Assembly (NCBI GenBank): GCA_948567375.1
Contig: OX419758.1
Location: forward strand, 36,719,473-36,783,472
DNA: 64,000 bases
From: Lunularia cruciata
Lineage: Eukaryota > Streptophyta > Marchantiopsida > Lunulariales > Lunulariaceae
Direction: 5' to 3'
Within the stretch, counting starts at the first letter, position 1, and every line of letters begins with the position of its first letter. A program made the translations under genes and the position numbers. This document shows, piece by piece, positions 50,201 through 62,144 of this stretch. The notes beneath the pieces are model-generated. The model saw only the letters and a list, made by a program, of their open reading frames with translations. It made no database searches and was not told the DNA's origin.

Positions 50201-52136
50201 TCATCGGGTTTCTTCTGGGCCCCTGCATCAGGCACAAGGCTCACCCTAGTAATTTACTTAAAAACTATCCGATTAGTCTAGTGTAGCTCTAGTCTGCTTA
50301 GCCTCAGCTAGGCTTGCTAAACCTACCAATTATGAAGTCCACGAACTTGCTTTTTAATTCTCGATATAGAGTTCAGAGAAACATTTGTTATTTCCTATCA
50401 CTTGATAGCTGATTGATCTGGTTGATTATCTTCTATATTAGCTGGCAGATATAGAAAAATTAACTTAAGATGTTAAAAACATTCGATAGTAATCATATCA
50501 AACCGAAACCCTCTCGTGCACTCACACTCATATTGCACCTTACGACCATTAAATCCAACGCATACAATCTGTTTCAGGATTAAACACACATTTGGAGTAA
50601 AGTGACAAACATAAGCATATTATCTCACATCATCAAGATCGAGCTCCCATGCTACAGGAGAGGATTGTTGTACATAACGTATTACTTTGCTTGTTTAGAA
50701 GGCAAAATCGACAACACCAATGGTAAAGCAACAATGCTGGATACTACAGTAGAGTGTAGTCACTCACTGCAGCGGCTGACAAGTTCCTTTGTGATTGATG
50801 AAAGTTTAGTGCAAGTTGGAGGAATCGTAAGTGGAGTAGAGGAGAGAAAGCGATAAGAATCACAATCTGTGCATAAGCTTTAGGGATATGCTTCGGAACA
50901 ACAATCTATCTCTGATTGGCTCTATCTCATTGCAGAGGTTGCCGGGGGCCCAATCGCTACTAAGGGGTTGCTCTCCTCACTCTAGTGTAATAAAGATAGT
51001 GGTTTGGGGTATGACTTCCTGTTGTACGGCGGGGGTGGGTGGAAAATCAAAGTCGTTCTTGTTACCACTTTGATAGTTCAAGGCTGTTCTATTTCCACGA
51101 ATTGAAACTGTCGAATTGAAAATACAGTAGTGAACATATACCACTCGCACGTTTTGGGCCTGTTATCCCGGTTGAAACATCAAACAATTATTGTCGTAGA
51201 ATGTTAAACTCGTCTGCAACCCTTTAGTAGTCTCTCGATAGAAGGTTTGCTACCAAAATCAGCTGTAAGGATTTGCTTCCGCTCGGATCCTTTGATGGGA
51301 CTCTTAGATGAAGCTGGACCCGCTTAGGCACAACTTAACTTTCCTGGTAGAAGATTCCTTTAGGGGTATCAGATAGCTGTGTCTGGGTAATCAAGTTGGG
51401 GATTTCCCCGCTCCATGAGGGAAACGGGAATCAATCTGACCGGCAATCCAATTCTCGATCGCATCTGCGATTTAAATCGGGTGTTTCCAGACCTGTCATT
51501 TTCCGAGGGAGATTCTATGCTACAATCATAACCACATCTGCGTGCCGAGTCAGCACGACAGGCCCTCGGCCTGTTAAGGTCATGAACTGGCCACATAATC
51601 TGTCAGAGGTTCATTCCCGACGGATAAGCTATAACATTACATACACAAGATTCATGATATTCTAGTAAAAATACAACAGACGGACGAGCTCTGACGTGCA
51701 CACAAATGGCATTTCGGCGATTTTTTTGTCATATTAAGGAGCGAGCCCACGAGAAGCAATGAAGCGGAGCGGTATGATGTAGGAAAAGTCCTCGACAGGG
51801 AAGGGCCGTTTGCGGTTCTCTTTAACAGAACTCTTGAAACCCATCGTACTACATGCCAGTCCATTCAATTTTTTCAAAAGAAGGTCCCATCGTAGCCTCT
51901 AATAAATACGAAAAGCCAAGTTAAAGATGGGACATGAAGTCCAATATACATTTCACCCAAGTGCACAAAAATCGGCTGTTCACTTCATACTACTCCCGTA
52001 GAGATCCTTGTCATCCCTGTACCGAGACGCATCTTTCCATCGAGGTGGCGCCGTAATGACTTCTAGTGACCACCCTGCTCTGCTAACCTCCGATTAGGAG
52101 CACGAAGAGGAGCTGCTTGGGGAACAACTGGAACAA
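50201..52136. other. Intergenic, no gene identified
   Basis: Ordinary composition. Open stretches at 50,602-50,856 on the plus strand and 51,369-51,596 on the minus strand have no motif I know and no matched splice context. They could be exons of an unrecognised gene, but I cannot support one. Confidence 0.4.
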
Positions 52137-52207
52137 GAGCGTATACGGCTGTATACGCTCGTCGTATACGGCTGCATATATACTACAAGAGCAGTATATA
52201 TGCAGCC
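52137..52207. repeat. Two adjacent perfect hairpins past the TWD1 stop
   Basis: Hairpin 1: arms 52,137-52,146 and 52,151-52,160 (GAGCGTATAC and its complement, loop GGCT). Hairpin 2: arms 52,170-52,184 and 52,193-52,207 (15 bp, 8-base loop). The word GTATACGGCT occurs at 52,141 and again at 52,164. The block is 45-115 bases past the TWD1 stop, so it probably lies in its 3' untranslated region or terminator. Confidence 0.93.
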
Positions 52208-52251
52208 TTCTAAGTTTTATTCTACTGGAATTTAAAGTCAATATGCTGTTG

Positions 52252-55200
52252 CTAGTCTGCTTTTACCCTATTTGTCCTGGAAAGGCCAAATAATCCCAGA
52301 AACCACCGAAAGATGGAAATAAACCACTGCAATACGCCCATATACCAGGGATCTCTCTTCTTGGGTTTGTCCACAGGAGCAGGGGGGAATAAACCTTTGT
52401 ACAGCTCCTTTTGCTTCAGGTAAAGTTCGCGGTCCTGCTCTGCTATACTACGCAGCTCACGAACTACTGCCTTGTCACCTGGTGCTAAATTCCTTACTTT
52501 TTTAAAGTCTTCCTTCGCTGCATCCGTCTGTCCGAGCGCAGCTCGTGCTTTTCCTCTTCTAAAAAGTGCCTTGGTATTCTTGGCATCCTCTCCAAGAACC
52601 TAGGGACATCAATGACGTAGTTAACTTACAGTTTAACAGAAGTTGTGAGAAAATCAGAATAAAGATTTCCACAAAAGGCTGACGAATGGAAACACCAGGC
52701 AAAAAGAAGGACTGCGCTGAGACGCTTTGGAAAGAGCCATTCAGTTTGCTTACGATTGTGCAGTGGCCAATAGCTTCCTGATAGCGCTCCAACTTAAGCA
52801 AGCTCGCCGCCATATTCAAGTGACATGGTGTTTTGACCGCATCAGCCATATCTTTGTACTTGCCAAATAGCTGAAACATAAAGTCGTCTCCCATGTAGGC
52901 TAGAGCCTGCAACAAGTAAGTTCAGGTGTCCAAGCGTTGTAATCTTCGACGACATCTCCCATATCACTAATCTCCCAATCAAGGCGCTCTATAATTTATA
53001 GTAGATGAAATAGTCAAGAACATTCTAGCTTTAAAGGGAGCTTCAATACTTGATTGAAGCTTTGGGCGGCAAACACACAGAAGCAGAAACCCGTTAGCTG
53101 GATTTTGTAGCAAATTCTATTTGTTTTTTGCCGCTTTAGGCTGTGGGGCCTACTTACTAGCCTTAATAGGAGTACTTACTAGCTACTTACTTACTACTTA
53201 CTAGCGTGCTTGATTACTAGCGTGTTATACTGTATGAGGCAAGACTGCGGGACTGCGACCAAGATGTTGAATGATTTGAACACAGTACTTTGACGAGAAA
53301 CTGTAACGAAAAAAAAATATATAGATTTTTTTGCACGTAGGGCGTACTACTCCGGGGGAGGTTTTCTTTGAGTGAGATCTAAAGACGTTAGGGGGTGAGG
53401 GGGGCAGAAAACGGAAATTTTCTGGCACAAACGCTTTGAATCAATAGATACAATAAGGGAAAGTGTAATAAAAGTGGAAGTGCAGAAGAAAGTATATTTT
53501 GGTACTGGAAGTGTCAATCTTATACTAGCAAGTTACACGTTACAGTAGTAAATATTTTACACTTGGCCTAACAATGGCAAAATGCGTGTCGGCTCAACAG
53601 GAAGCCGAGACATATTCAGAAATAAATAGACAGATGAAGATAGACAAAAAAATGGAATAGAGAGAGTAGGTAGAAGAACCCAACACCAAATGATTAGACG
53701 CGATGAAACAGAACCTAACCAGAACTGATCATTTGTATCAAGACCAGCGACTACTTAATCAAACTGTTCTATTGTGAATGAACCAGAACCAAAAGTAAAC
53801 GTGTGTATCGAATAAGCAAGCAACAGATATTCAAAAGGACCTGAAGACAAAACTGGACAGCAGTAAAAGATAGAATTCACGATACAAGTAAATGAACTGC
53901 AGGTGGAAAGATGCTGAAGGAAACACGCATCTATACAGACTCTGACACCGCGAGTATATTGAGTGTATGAATATGTATGACACTGCAAGTTTATGTGATT
54001 GAAAATACACGGAAAAACTTATGATGTAAATCTACCAAACAAGTCTGCAATTACATATGATAGCACACTTAAGCTTGATTAAAAGAGCGCGAAGCCATGG
54101 TCTACTTTGCGGACAGATACGTAGAAGAGATAGCTATAAACAATCATCTAACATCGTGCTAGATCCTTTGATGCTATCTGGATATCAATCAGAGGAACCA
54201 ACATTTTTGTCGAGTCAAAGGACCGCCGCCTCAGCAAAAACAACGCATCCTTACGCAGAAAACATTTTACTCTGGACCAAAATTATCAAGAGTAAAAAGG
54301 ACAAACGAAGTTTTGAGGACTAGGATAATCCTGACATGCGCAAGGACCGCATGAATCCTACGACTAACGATCTGTGCGAAGTAGCAAAATTTCTGTTAGA
54401 AGTTCTGTCCGGTTCATAGTGCCTTCATGAAGGAACTCATATTGCCGGAGTGGTTGAATGGAGCGTCAGTATCCCTCGTTCCAAGTTTCTGCCGTAGCTC
54501 TTGCGTGCTCAAGGATGGTGACGAAATTTAATCGCACTAAAAGATGACTGATCTCACTCAACATAGAACTTGAGGACAACGTCTACACATGATTGCTCCT
54601 TTCTTAACCCCCAGCAACCTAGCGAAAAATCTAGTGTACATACAGATGACGTGTGCAAGAACTGACCATTTCATATTGTTGTATAGCATCCTGAAATTTG
54701 TTCTCCTTGAAAAACTCATTCCCGTCCACTCTTCTTCGATCTGCAGCCTCAATGCGTTCTTCCACCATCATCTCACCGCGTGGCCTTCCCTAAATTTCCA
54801 ACCAAGGTTTGGTTCAATATTACAGTTCAACTTGTAACACTTTTGGACAAGGTTAGTACAGAAAATTCTATCGATACGGAACACAAGTAGGTTTGACGCA
54901 AAAATATGTTCCATAGCTTCACACTGGTTCCATTATCATCCTTTCATTGCCAGGCTTCATGTGCTTAATGACAAAGTTGTAAATTCTGCCAGCGAGGGGA
55001 ATCTATATTGGTAGGGTTAGCGGATTAGCTAAACATCAAGATACTTGGAGAGAGAACTTACTTCTTTAGCCTCCTCGAACCCGATTAGAGCCACCTCGTA
55101 GATTAGATCGGCCCTCGGTGGTACGTTAGGAAAGGAAAAGTTGCCTTCGTCGCCATAGCCAAGTTTGTGACCGACACGAAACAGTGCCGTTTCACCAGTT

Positions 55201-56387
55201 TTCATGCTTGCAACGGCAATAGCAAGGCCATGCAGTACCTTCTTCTCTGGTAACAAAACATGTACAAGTTAGACACATGACGGATATTATTGTGCTCGAT
55301 CTAGCATTCGTGGATTATTCTTACCAGCCCAATTGTCCTACCTTAACAACGTACAAGTTAATTGTAACACGAGAAATTTAAACCTTGTGCATCAATTGTG
55401 ATCATGCCCACCTGCACTACATCTCGACTCGTCACTCTTGTAGACAAAGCAGACACTTTGTCTACTAATCTACCAACTATGAGCTACCATAGATAGATCA
55501 CAGTAGGTAGATTTACGGTGACAACCAGCGTATCTGGTGGGAAACTGGAAGTCATATCTATGTTGTAAAATAATTCAGTGTCAGAGAGTGAATAGTTTGG
55601 CATCTGTCCCCTCTGGAAGTCGCTTAGATACTTTATGTATAATTATCAGGTGGATACACAATCAAATTTCAATGATAGTTCTTTAAATCACCATATTTGC
55701 AGATATATGACGTGATGAATCCACATGTAACTAGTAAAGAGAACCCTCAGAACTGAGCTTCTCTCCAAAGGAATACCATGTCCAAGTATTAGCTCAAAAG
55801 GTGCCCCTTCTTGCCAGGTATCCTCAAACTTGTGCAGTGTGCTCTCTGCCCATGCTCTGTAGTGCACTGCAAATCGAACGAAATTCCGCTTTAAAACCTG
55901 AGGTAAATGACGAAGATATCGAATGATAAACAGTTGATTTTGAGCTCTGACAGCTGGAAAACTGCAAAATCAGACAAAAAAGAGCGAAGCGTTTGAGCAA
56001 TTAATTGGGTATAAGAATAGTACAGAAACATGTTGAATGCCTGGAAGGAGTTCTATCCCCACGACCCTCTGTGATAATCTGCTTGGTCACCCCTTCTGGC
56101 AACTCTTCTAACGTCGAAGTCACTTTTGGGGGAAGTTTGTCATCTCTCCCCAAAGGTTCCGTGTGCTTGCTGACTGAAGGCTCTTCTTGGTCTGAAGAAG
56201 AACTACTACTCTGATCCACAGCCCCTGAAGGTGATTTCTTCTCCTCTCCCGCTCTCTCCATAGACGATTCGGTGATCTGCTTCCTTATTTTCTCAGCATC
56301 TGTAGGTGACGATCTGTCCTCCTCCTCCTCTGTGCCCATGAGTGGGACAGTGCTTTCCTCCCCTTCGATCTCTTGACGAGATGCCAT
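52252..56387 (-). CDS. TWD1: FKBP-TPR immunophilin, TWISTED DWARF 1/FKBP42 orthologue
   Basis: Membrane-anchored immunophilin-like co-chaperone. In Arabidopsis it binds HSP90, calmodulin and ABCB auxin transporters at the ER and plasma membrane. Exons: 56,387-56,024, 55,866-55,777, 55,246-55,062, 54,789-54,667, 52,906-52,754, 52,599-52,252; all phases agree, 420 residues. Residues 1-85 are acidic and Ser-rich, longer than I recall for Arabidopsis (about 365 in total). FKBP domain 86-207 (KQIITEG, STCFLHYRAW across exons 1 and 2, FSFPNVPP). TPR units at about 223-258, 280-311 and 312-345 (GNEFFKE, NMAASLLKL, ALFRRGKA: typical HSP90-clamp positions). Amphipathic calmodulin-type helix 350-376 (ELYLKQKELYKGLF). 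Membrane anchor 390-411 (WYMGVLQWFISIFRWFLGLF), then RVKAD at the end. The start is the first Met of the open frame. Confidence 0.96.
53140..53230. repeat. Short TTACTAGC-type repeats in a TWD1 intron
   Basis: The words ACTTACTAG and TTACTAGCGTG recur about six times in 80 bases, with irregular spacing. It is in the 1.76-kb intron between TWD1 exons 4 and 5. No function is implied. Confidence 0.7.
55440..55465. repeat. Perfect 10-bp inverted repeat, 6-base loop
   Basis: Arms 55,440-55,449 and 55,456-55,465 (GTAGACAAAG and its complement) in the TWD1 intron between exons 2 and 3. Confidence 0.9.
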
Positions 56388-56750
56388 ATCGAACAGATTC
56401 GTCAGCTTCTAAAACCCTGTTCCAGAGCCACAAGACGGTATTCGGTTAATCCACTTGCACCTACTCACAAGGATATTGAATTTTTAAAGGCATATCAACA
56501 TCCAGAAATTGACGAGCCGGGGACGTCAATAGAGATGAAAAAAAATAAAAATTTGTGAAATGATTATCACTCTTGTTTGAACCTCTCAGGTGTGACGACC
56601 TGCGAGCCTAATAGGATGTTGCTAGATGTGCTCATTTAACTTCCAGGCCCGTTAATCGGACGAAGACTTGACAGGAGAACCCTAAGATAATGACCAACAC
56701 AAATCTGCCTGTCGGTCCTCGTACCAAAGAATCCGCAAACGAAAGAGACA

Positions 56751-56941
56751 GAGATCACCAAGGTGTGTGCAACGGGCCAGAGTATTGTCCGTCCGACCCT
56801 ATTCAACGTCAAAGCGAAATACGAAAGCATGATTAAGAACCACAGAGGGAGATCACTAAGATGTATGCCACGGGCAAGAGTATTGTCCGACCTATCCAAC
56901 GTCAAAGCGAAATACGGAAGGATGATTAAGAACCAAAGAGG
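56751..56941. repeat. Tandem duplication of about 98 bp upstream of TWD1
   Basis: Unit 1 at 56,751-56,848 and unit 2 at 56,849-56,941 share words such as CAACGTCAAAGCGAAATACG and GATGATTAAGAACC with scattered differences. It begins about 360 bases upstream of the TWD1 start codon, so it may lie in the promoter. Both units are open on the minus strand and read PLWFLI..PYFALTL, but I see this as a by-product of the duplication. Confidence 0.85.
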
Positions 56942-56999
56942 AACTCCATATACCCCGAAGTCATAGAAAGCTAACAAAGGTGGTAGGCGAGATTATAAT

Positions 57000-59230
57000 A
57001 AAAATTATATGATGTCAGAGGATACTGATAAAGTCACGTGATACTTGCACATATTCGAGGGAAGATGCTCTATGCGCAATCCCGGGGGAGGTTGAGCTTG
57101 GAACTATTCCTTCCCTACCATGAATATAAAAGTAGTGAGGGGGGTCTTGAACTTGTAACCACTCCTTCTCGGTCCTATATATAAAAGTAAATTACGATTA
57201 CAAAACACTAGAATACTAAGAGAAATGTAAACATGAATATTCTTGTTTTGTGCACCGCATTACATTCCACATTTACATTACATAAGCTTGTCATTTTTGG
57301 CGGACTTGCCTTTCGTGAAAAAACCCTTGACAAGATGCGAATTAAACGGAGTAAAATTTGTGATTAAAACCATAAAACGTACTGGTCAAAATCTCAAAAA
57401 AAGTGTGGTTCAATTGGCATCCTATTGGCTAAATTGTACTCCACTCTGCTTCGTCTACAAGAATTTTACCTTCACTTCAAACAAAGGAGCTCCTTTTCGC
57501 TAAAATTGCACTCCACTATGCTTCATCTACAAGAATTTTACCATCAATTCAAACAAAAGAGCTCTGAGTAACTTTTATATTTATCCTTGCACATCAAATA
57601 GTTCCCTCTTTTTTGAGTGGGCCACCGGAGAGAAAAAGTAACTGGTCTCCCTATTACTAAACAAACGCTCAACTTTCTATAAACAATCAGATCCCGTTCT
57701 CAAAGAACAGCACTTATTGTTTCACGAATCTTTAATGAGAAACATATTTTCTTGGAACATAGAGTACTTCGCTACTAGTTCGTCCAGGTTGACCTACTTA
57801 ACTTTATTGGTGCTCCAGATCTTTACACATGCAACACTCAGCCTAGTGAACATGATCTTGGACAACATCCCATTTTTGTTTGCATTGTGATTTAAAGAGT
57901 AGAGATCCTTTAAAAAATATGGTGCCCCATCAATGTTCCAAATTTGGCTCAAAATTGTCTGAAAGAGCTTCACTTTGAACTTTGCCCAAAGCCTAAAAGA
58001 GAATGTGCTAAAAGAGTTGACGACATCAGAGCTCAGGAATAAATTCACAACCAACACTCGAGCAAATTGTGATATTGTCACATATCTCACAAGGCAATCT
58101 GTAGTGAAATGCCAAAAAAGAACAATCAACCTCTCTGTCCTCGCCATACAATATATCAAAATATCACAATGGACTATGTACCAGTTTTGTATTCCATACT
58201 TCTACTATACCCTTTACAAAACCACCAATTTCCAAAAAGCACAAGATTTTACGCTTGACAAACATTTCCTTAAAATTAAAATCATGTACAAGGACCCTTC
58301 CTTCTCATCAATACATCAACAGAGAACATATGACTCATCGTAGGTCAAATTCCAACTAGATACAACCGGAAGATGGTCACACCAATGCGACGTAGCACTT
58401 GAAGTTCAACACACCTTGAGGTTTGCTGATCTACATAACTGATGAAATTCCAAAACCTAGCCTCTTCAATCTCAATGTAGTCAACCAGAGAGAACAAGAC
58501 GCACAAAAAAACTTTGAGATATTGCAAAGACAAGCTACATGCGGCAGTCTTCTGCCTTTGAAGCATCTAGACAACATTGTACGCTTCTTCTGAGCCCCAT
58601 CCCATTCAAGAAATATTTTCCTTTCTTTCTTTAGTATTTCAGCCCAAGAATACAAAAATCCCCCTAGTAGTCTAGAGATGATAATCATTACAGGAGCCAA
58701 TTATTATCTAGTGAAATTTACATAGATACCTCCAACAAGTGGAAAGCATCACTCACAAACCGTTAATTGAAAAATACACTTTGGTTCTCTGGTTTTTGTT
58801 CCCGGGTGGCTGGACCGGACCCTCAGTTGTTTTTGGTTTCCCGGTAGGGGACTCTTTGGTTCCCACCCCTTGCACCAAAGGATACATAGGCAAGTCAAGG
58901 TAATATCAGGTAGGTTAAGATATTCTCCTTTTCACTAAGTGAATCAATCACAAGGGCAAAGTCTTTCCTAAATAAATTGGAAAACCCGGAAAAACCGCTC
59001 AAATAAGCAAGGAGAGATTTCTTGAGTTGGGACAAAATCACATGTGATAGCGTGTGGGAATCAAAAAGTCCCTTCCCATAAGCTAAACACCAAACCATAG
59101 ATCCAAACAGAAGAACCACCAAGGCTCGGTCCCCCACCCGTGACCCCGGACCAACCACGGATACTTTTGTAATTAAGGGTTTGTGAGGGGGTACTTCTGC
59201 AATTTCAGAACTTGCGGCGGTATTGTGTAA
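57000..59230. other. No gene identified
   Basis: Moderately AT-rich. A near-duplicate of about 50 bases lies at 57,420-57,545 (CTCCACT(C/A)TGCTTC, then TACAAGAATTTTACC). Open frames at 57,794-58,159 and 58,431-58,700 on the minus strand look helical and hydrophobic with no known motif; decayed repeat origin is possible. Confidence 0.4.
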
Positions 59231-62062
59231 ATTTCTATCTTGTCTAAGTGCACTGTCCAGGTTGTAAATCTTTTGTATGATGAATGGATAGAAATATGTT
59301 TTATCTTGTGTGTATATATTGAAAATTACATGAAAAACTATACGCTGGAGTACAAAGTTTTATAAATAATTTGTGGTGAGATAAGGTCCACTTCATCTAT
59401 AACAATCTTAAACATATTGATAAAGCCTTGTAATCTAGATTTACAATATGTTTTATTAGTCAAACTCGTTTCCTTGTTTCCTTCTTTGGGATTATTTCTT
59501 GAAGCTCATTCAACATAGTCATATGATTCGTATATTCCTTGTAATTTCTTTCTTTCTTCAATCAATTGTCCGCTCATGCGAATGCAAAAGTATGGATAAT
59601 GGGATAATAGATGTAAAAGGAGTCTATAAAGATAGTGGTCATTTATACTCTTAAATTCAAATGGTATATTGTAGAGAGAAGAAAAATAAGAGAAAAATGT
59701 TCAGTAGTGAATGGTCTTTAACGTATTGATAGAGATCATTGATTTGATCAACAGCTTAAGCACTTAATGTTTACTTGGCTTAGTTTGTAACTTAATTCTC
59801 ATTTCCACTTTTTCTGTTCAAGCACTTTTGATTTATAAAAGTAATCTTAAATGATCGAACTGACTTTTGCAGACCTTACTACATACTTTTCATTTACACT
59901 GAAGTTTATTGAAATCTCATTCCCATATCAATTATACTGAAATTATGACATTTTCATCAAACATTATTCTTGTGATTCATGTTATGTCTAAAAAGGTATA
60001 GGTTATTTGGAAACATCCCTTTGCATTCTAATAGGAGGTTGTCTTTATAGCAAAGTGCATAAAATGAACAAGCTAAATATAATATGGGTTTAGAGTCAAT
60101 AGAAAACCTCTAAAGAAGATATATACTTACTTTCAAATGTTTATAATCTACTGTTTTATCCTTATGCTAAAGAAGTACAATGTAAGCAAGATTTTATAAA
60201 AGTGCTTTAATTTCAAGTGCTTATAAATAAGACTATAATTTGACTCTTACTATAACTTATTTGAAATATTTGGTTATGATGTTGTTTATTACTTTAATTT
60301 ATTGTATATTTAGTAATATTATTTAAAATAAACTTAGAAACTCTAGAAAGTAAAATCATATTGAGAATTAATCTCATCTCATCTCGTCTCATCTCATCTC
60401 GTCTCATCTCATCTTTAGGTTATTAGTACAATATATTAATTTAGGAAGAAATGCCTTTTAGATTAGATAATCTTATCCATGAAGATAAAGGTTTGATTCT
60501 TTTACATCTATAAATACTGAGGTTTATTTTGAGAATCTTCACACCAAAAGGAGATTACATAGGTTGCACAATTTTGCTATTAAATTTATTTAAGATTCAC
60601 CTTCATATGTTATTCTAGTGAACAAAATATTGATTCAATATAACTAATATACCCATATCTAATTTTAGAATACACTTATCCTTGTACTACAAATATTTAG
60701 TCAAATTTTAATATGCCACAATAAGTACTATCATAATTTTTCTCACTATCTGATTAGATAACATGACTTTTTTGTGTCCTTTAGTTCACTTTTTATAAAA
60801 AATTTAAATCACAAATATCTTTGTAATCACATGTTTTTTTTTTGGAAATATTATTTAGTAACTTGAATTTAGTCAATCAAATTATTTTACATTATATATA
60901 TTACATACAGTACATAGTACATATAGTACAATGATGATTATTCTTCCTAAATTCTCCTTTACAATCCAGACAAAAGATCCTTGTTCTCCTCATAACTCCA
61001 ATAGATATTTAAGCTGATATATTATCTGTGGACTATTTAAAAAAAAATTAAAAAATTTTACCAAATAACTATATGGCTGTATTAATATAACACTAAAATT
61101 TTAAAATATGAATGGTAGAATTCCATTCTCTTCATATTTGTATATCTTTTATTAATTTTTATATCAAATTAGTTTATTGACTTGAAAATGAAATTTCATG
61201 AATAATATCTTGCTCTAATACATTTTCTCTTTATATGAGTTTTAAAAATCTTAGCATTGCATAAGTAATTGTAATAAAAGCACCCTTGATTAAATAGGAA
61301 AGTTATACTATTAATTATAATTATTCAAAAATTAAATTTTTTATTTAATACTGATCTTTGACTAGAACATAACAATTTAAGCATAAAGAATTTAAAATAA
61401 ATTATGAATTATTTTCCTTACTTTATACCTTCACTATATTATGTAATTCTAATTTAAGCTAATTTATATAAGGATATATTGCATATAGCAATAGTTTAAA
61501 ACAAAAATAAAATTATAAGTTGATAAATTTAATTCTTCAACATAATTATAAAGTGCTTATGTGTCTCGTAAAAAATTTGTATGGACACATTGAAGAAGAA
61601 AGACTTAAATGCATTTGAAACTAATATTTTATAAAGAAGTAATTACCAAAAGGAAGACGAGAAAACTCATAATTAATTTTACAAGTTACAAGAACTATTG
61701 TTCCATGTCTCTTGATAGTCAAATCAACATATGGTTTTTAAATGAATTTTTAAATTTTTATTTTGAGTTATATATAAAAATTTACATTTATTTTTGAAAT
61801 AAATTAAGAAGTATATATCTCCCAAGGTAGTCAAAATTAGATATTATTATATTATATTATTTTTTTTAGAGCTTGGTGGAACTATATTGGGAAAAAAATT
61901 TGAATCATTAAAAAAGACTATTAGAGGCAAAGTAAGTTAGCAAGCAAGCTCTAAACAAACTTTAAATATAGTGTACTATTTAAGAGCCTTATCCAAACTA
62001 TTGAATTTTTCAAGTCTTATCTATGCTTTGTAGAATCCTTATATTAAGTATGTATGTTGTGC

Positions 62063-62063
<1 letters not shown>
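59231..62063. other. Very AT-rich region without genes
   Basis: About 2.8 kb of AT-rich sequence with homopolymer tracts. No coding stretch, RNA gene or transposon end that I can support. Confidence 0.6.
60371..60415. repeat. ATCTC pentamer microsatellite
   Basis: About nine copies of ATCTC, with every third copy changed to GTCTC, giving a 15-base higher-order period. Confidence 0.9.

Positions 62064-62142
<79 letters not shown>
62064..62142. repeat. (TA)n microsatellite
   Basis: 79 bases of uninterrupted TA dinucleotide at the outer edge of the third gypsy fragment. The long open frames reading as Tyr-Ile repeats are artefacts of it. Confidence 0.98.

Positions 62143-62144
<2 letters not shown>

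Noticed and set aside
49895-50286. Several overlapping open frames on both strands
   Set aside because: Low-complexity G-rich repeat leaves few stop codons; no protein-like conservation expected.
56636-56977. A 113-residue minus-strand frame with repeated hydrophobic blocks upstream of TWD1
   Set aside because: The internal repeat is the 98-bp tandem duplication. No homology or splice context supports a gene.
57794-58700. Open frames of 89-122 residues on both strands
   Set aside because: No recognisable motif and conflicting frames on opposite strands; possibly decayed repeat, but I cannot name one.
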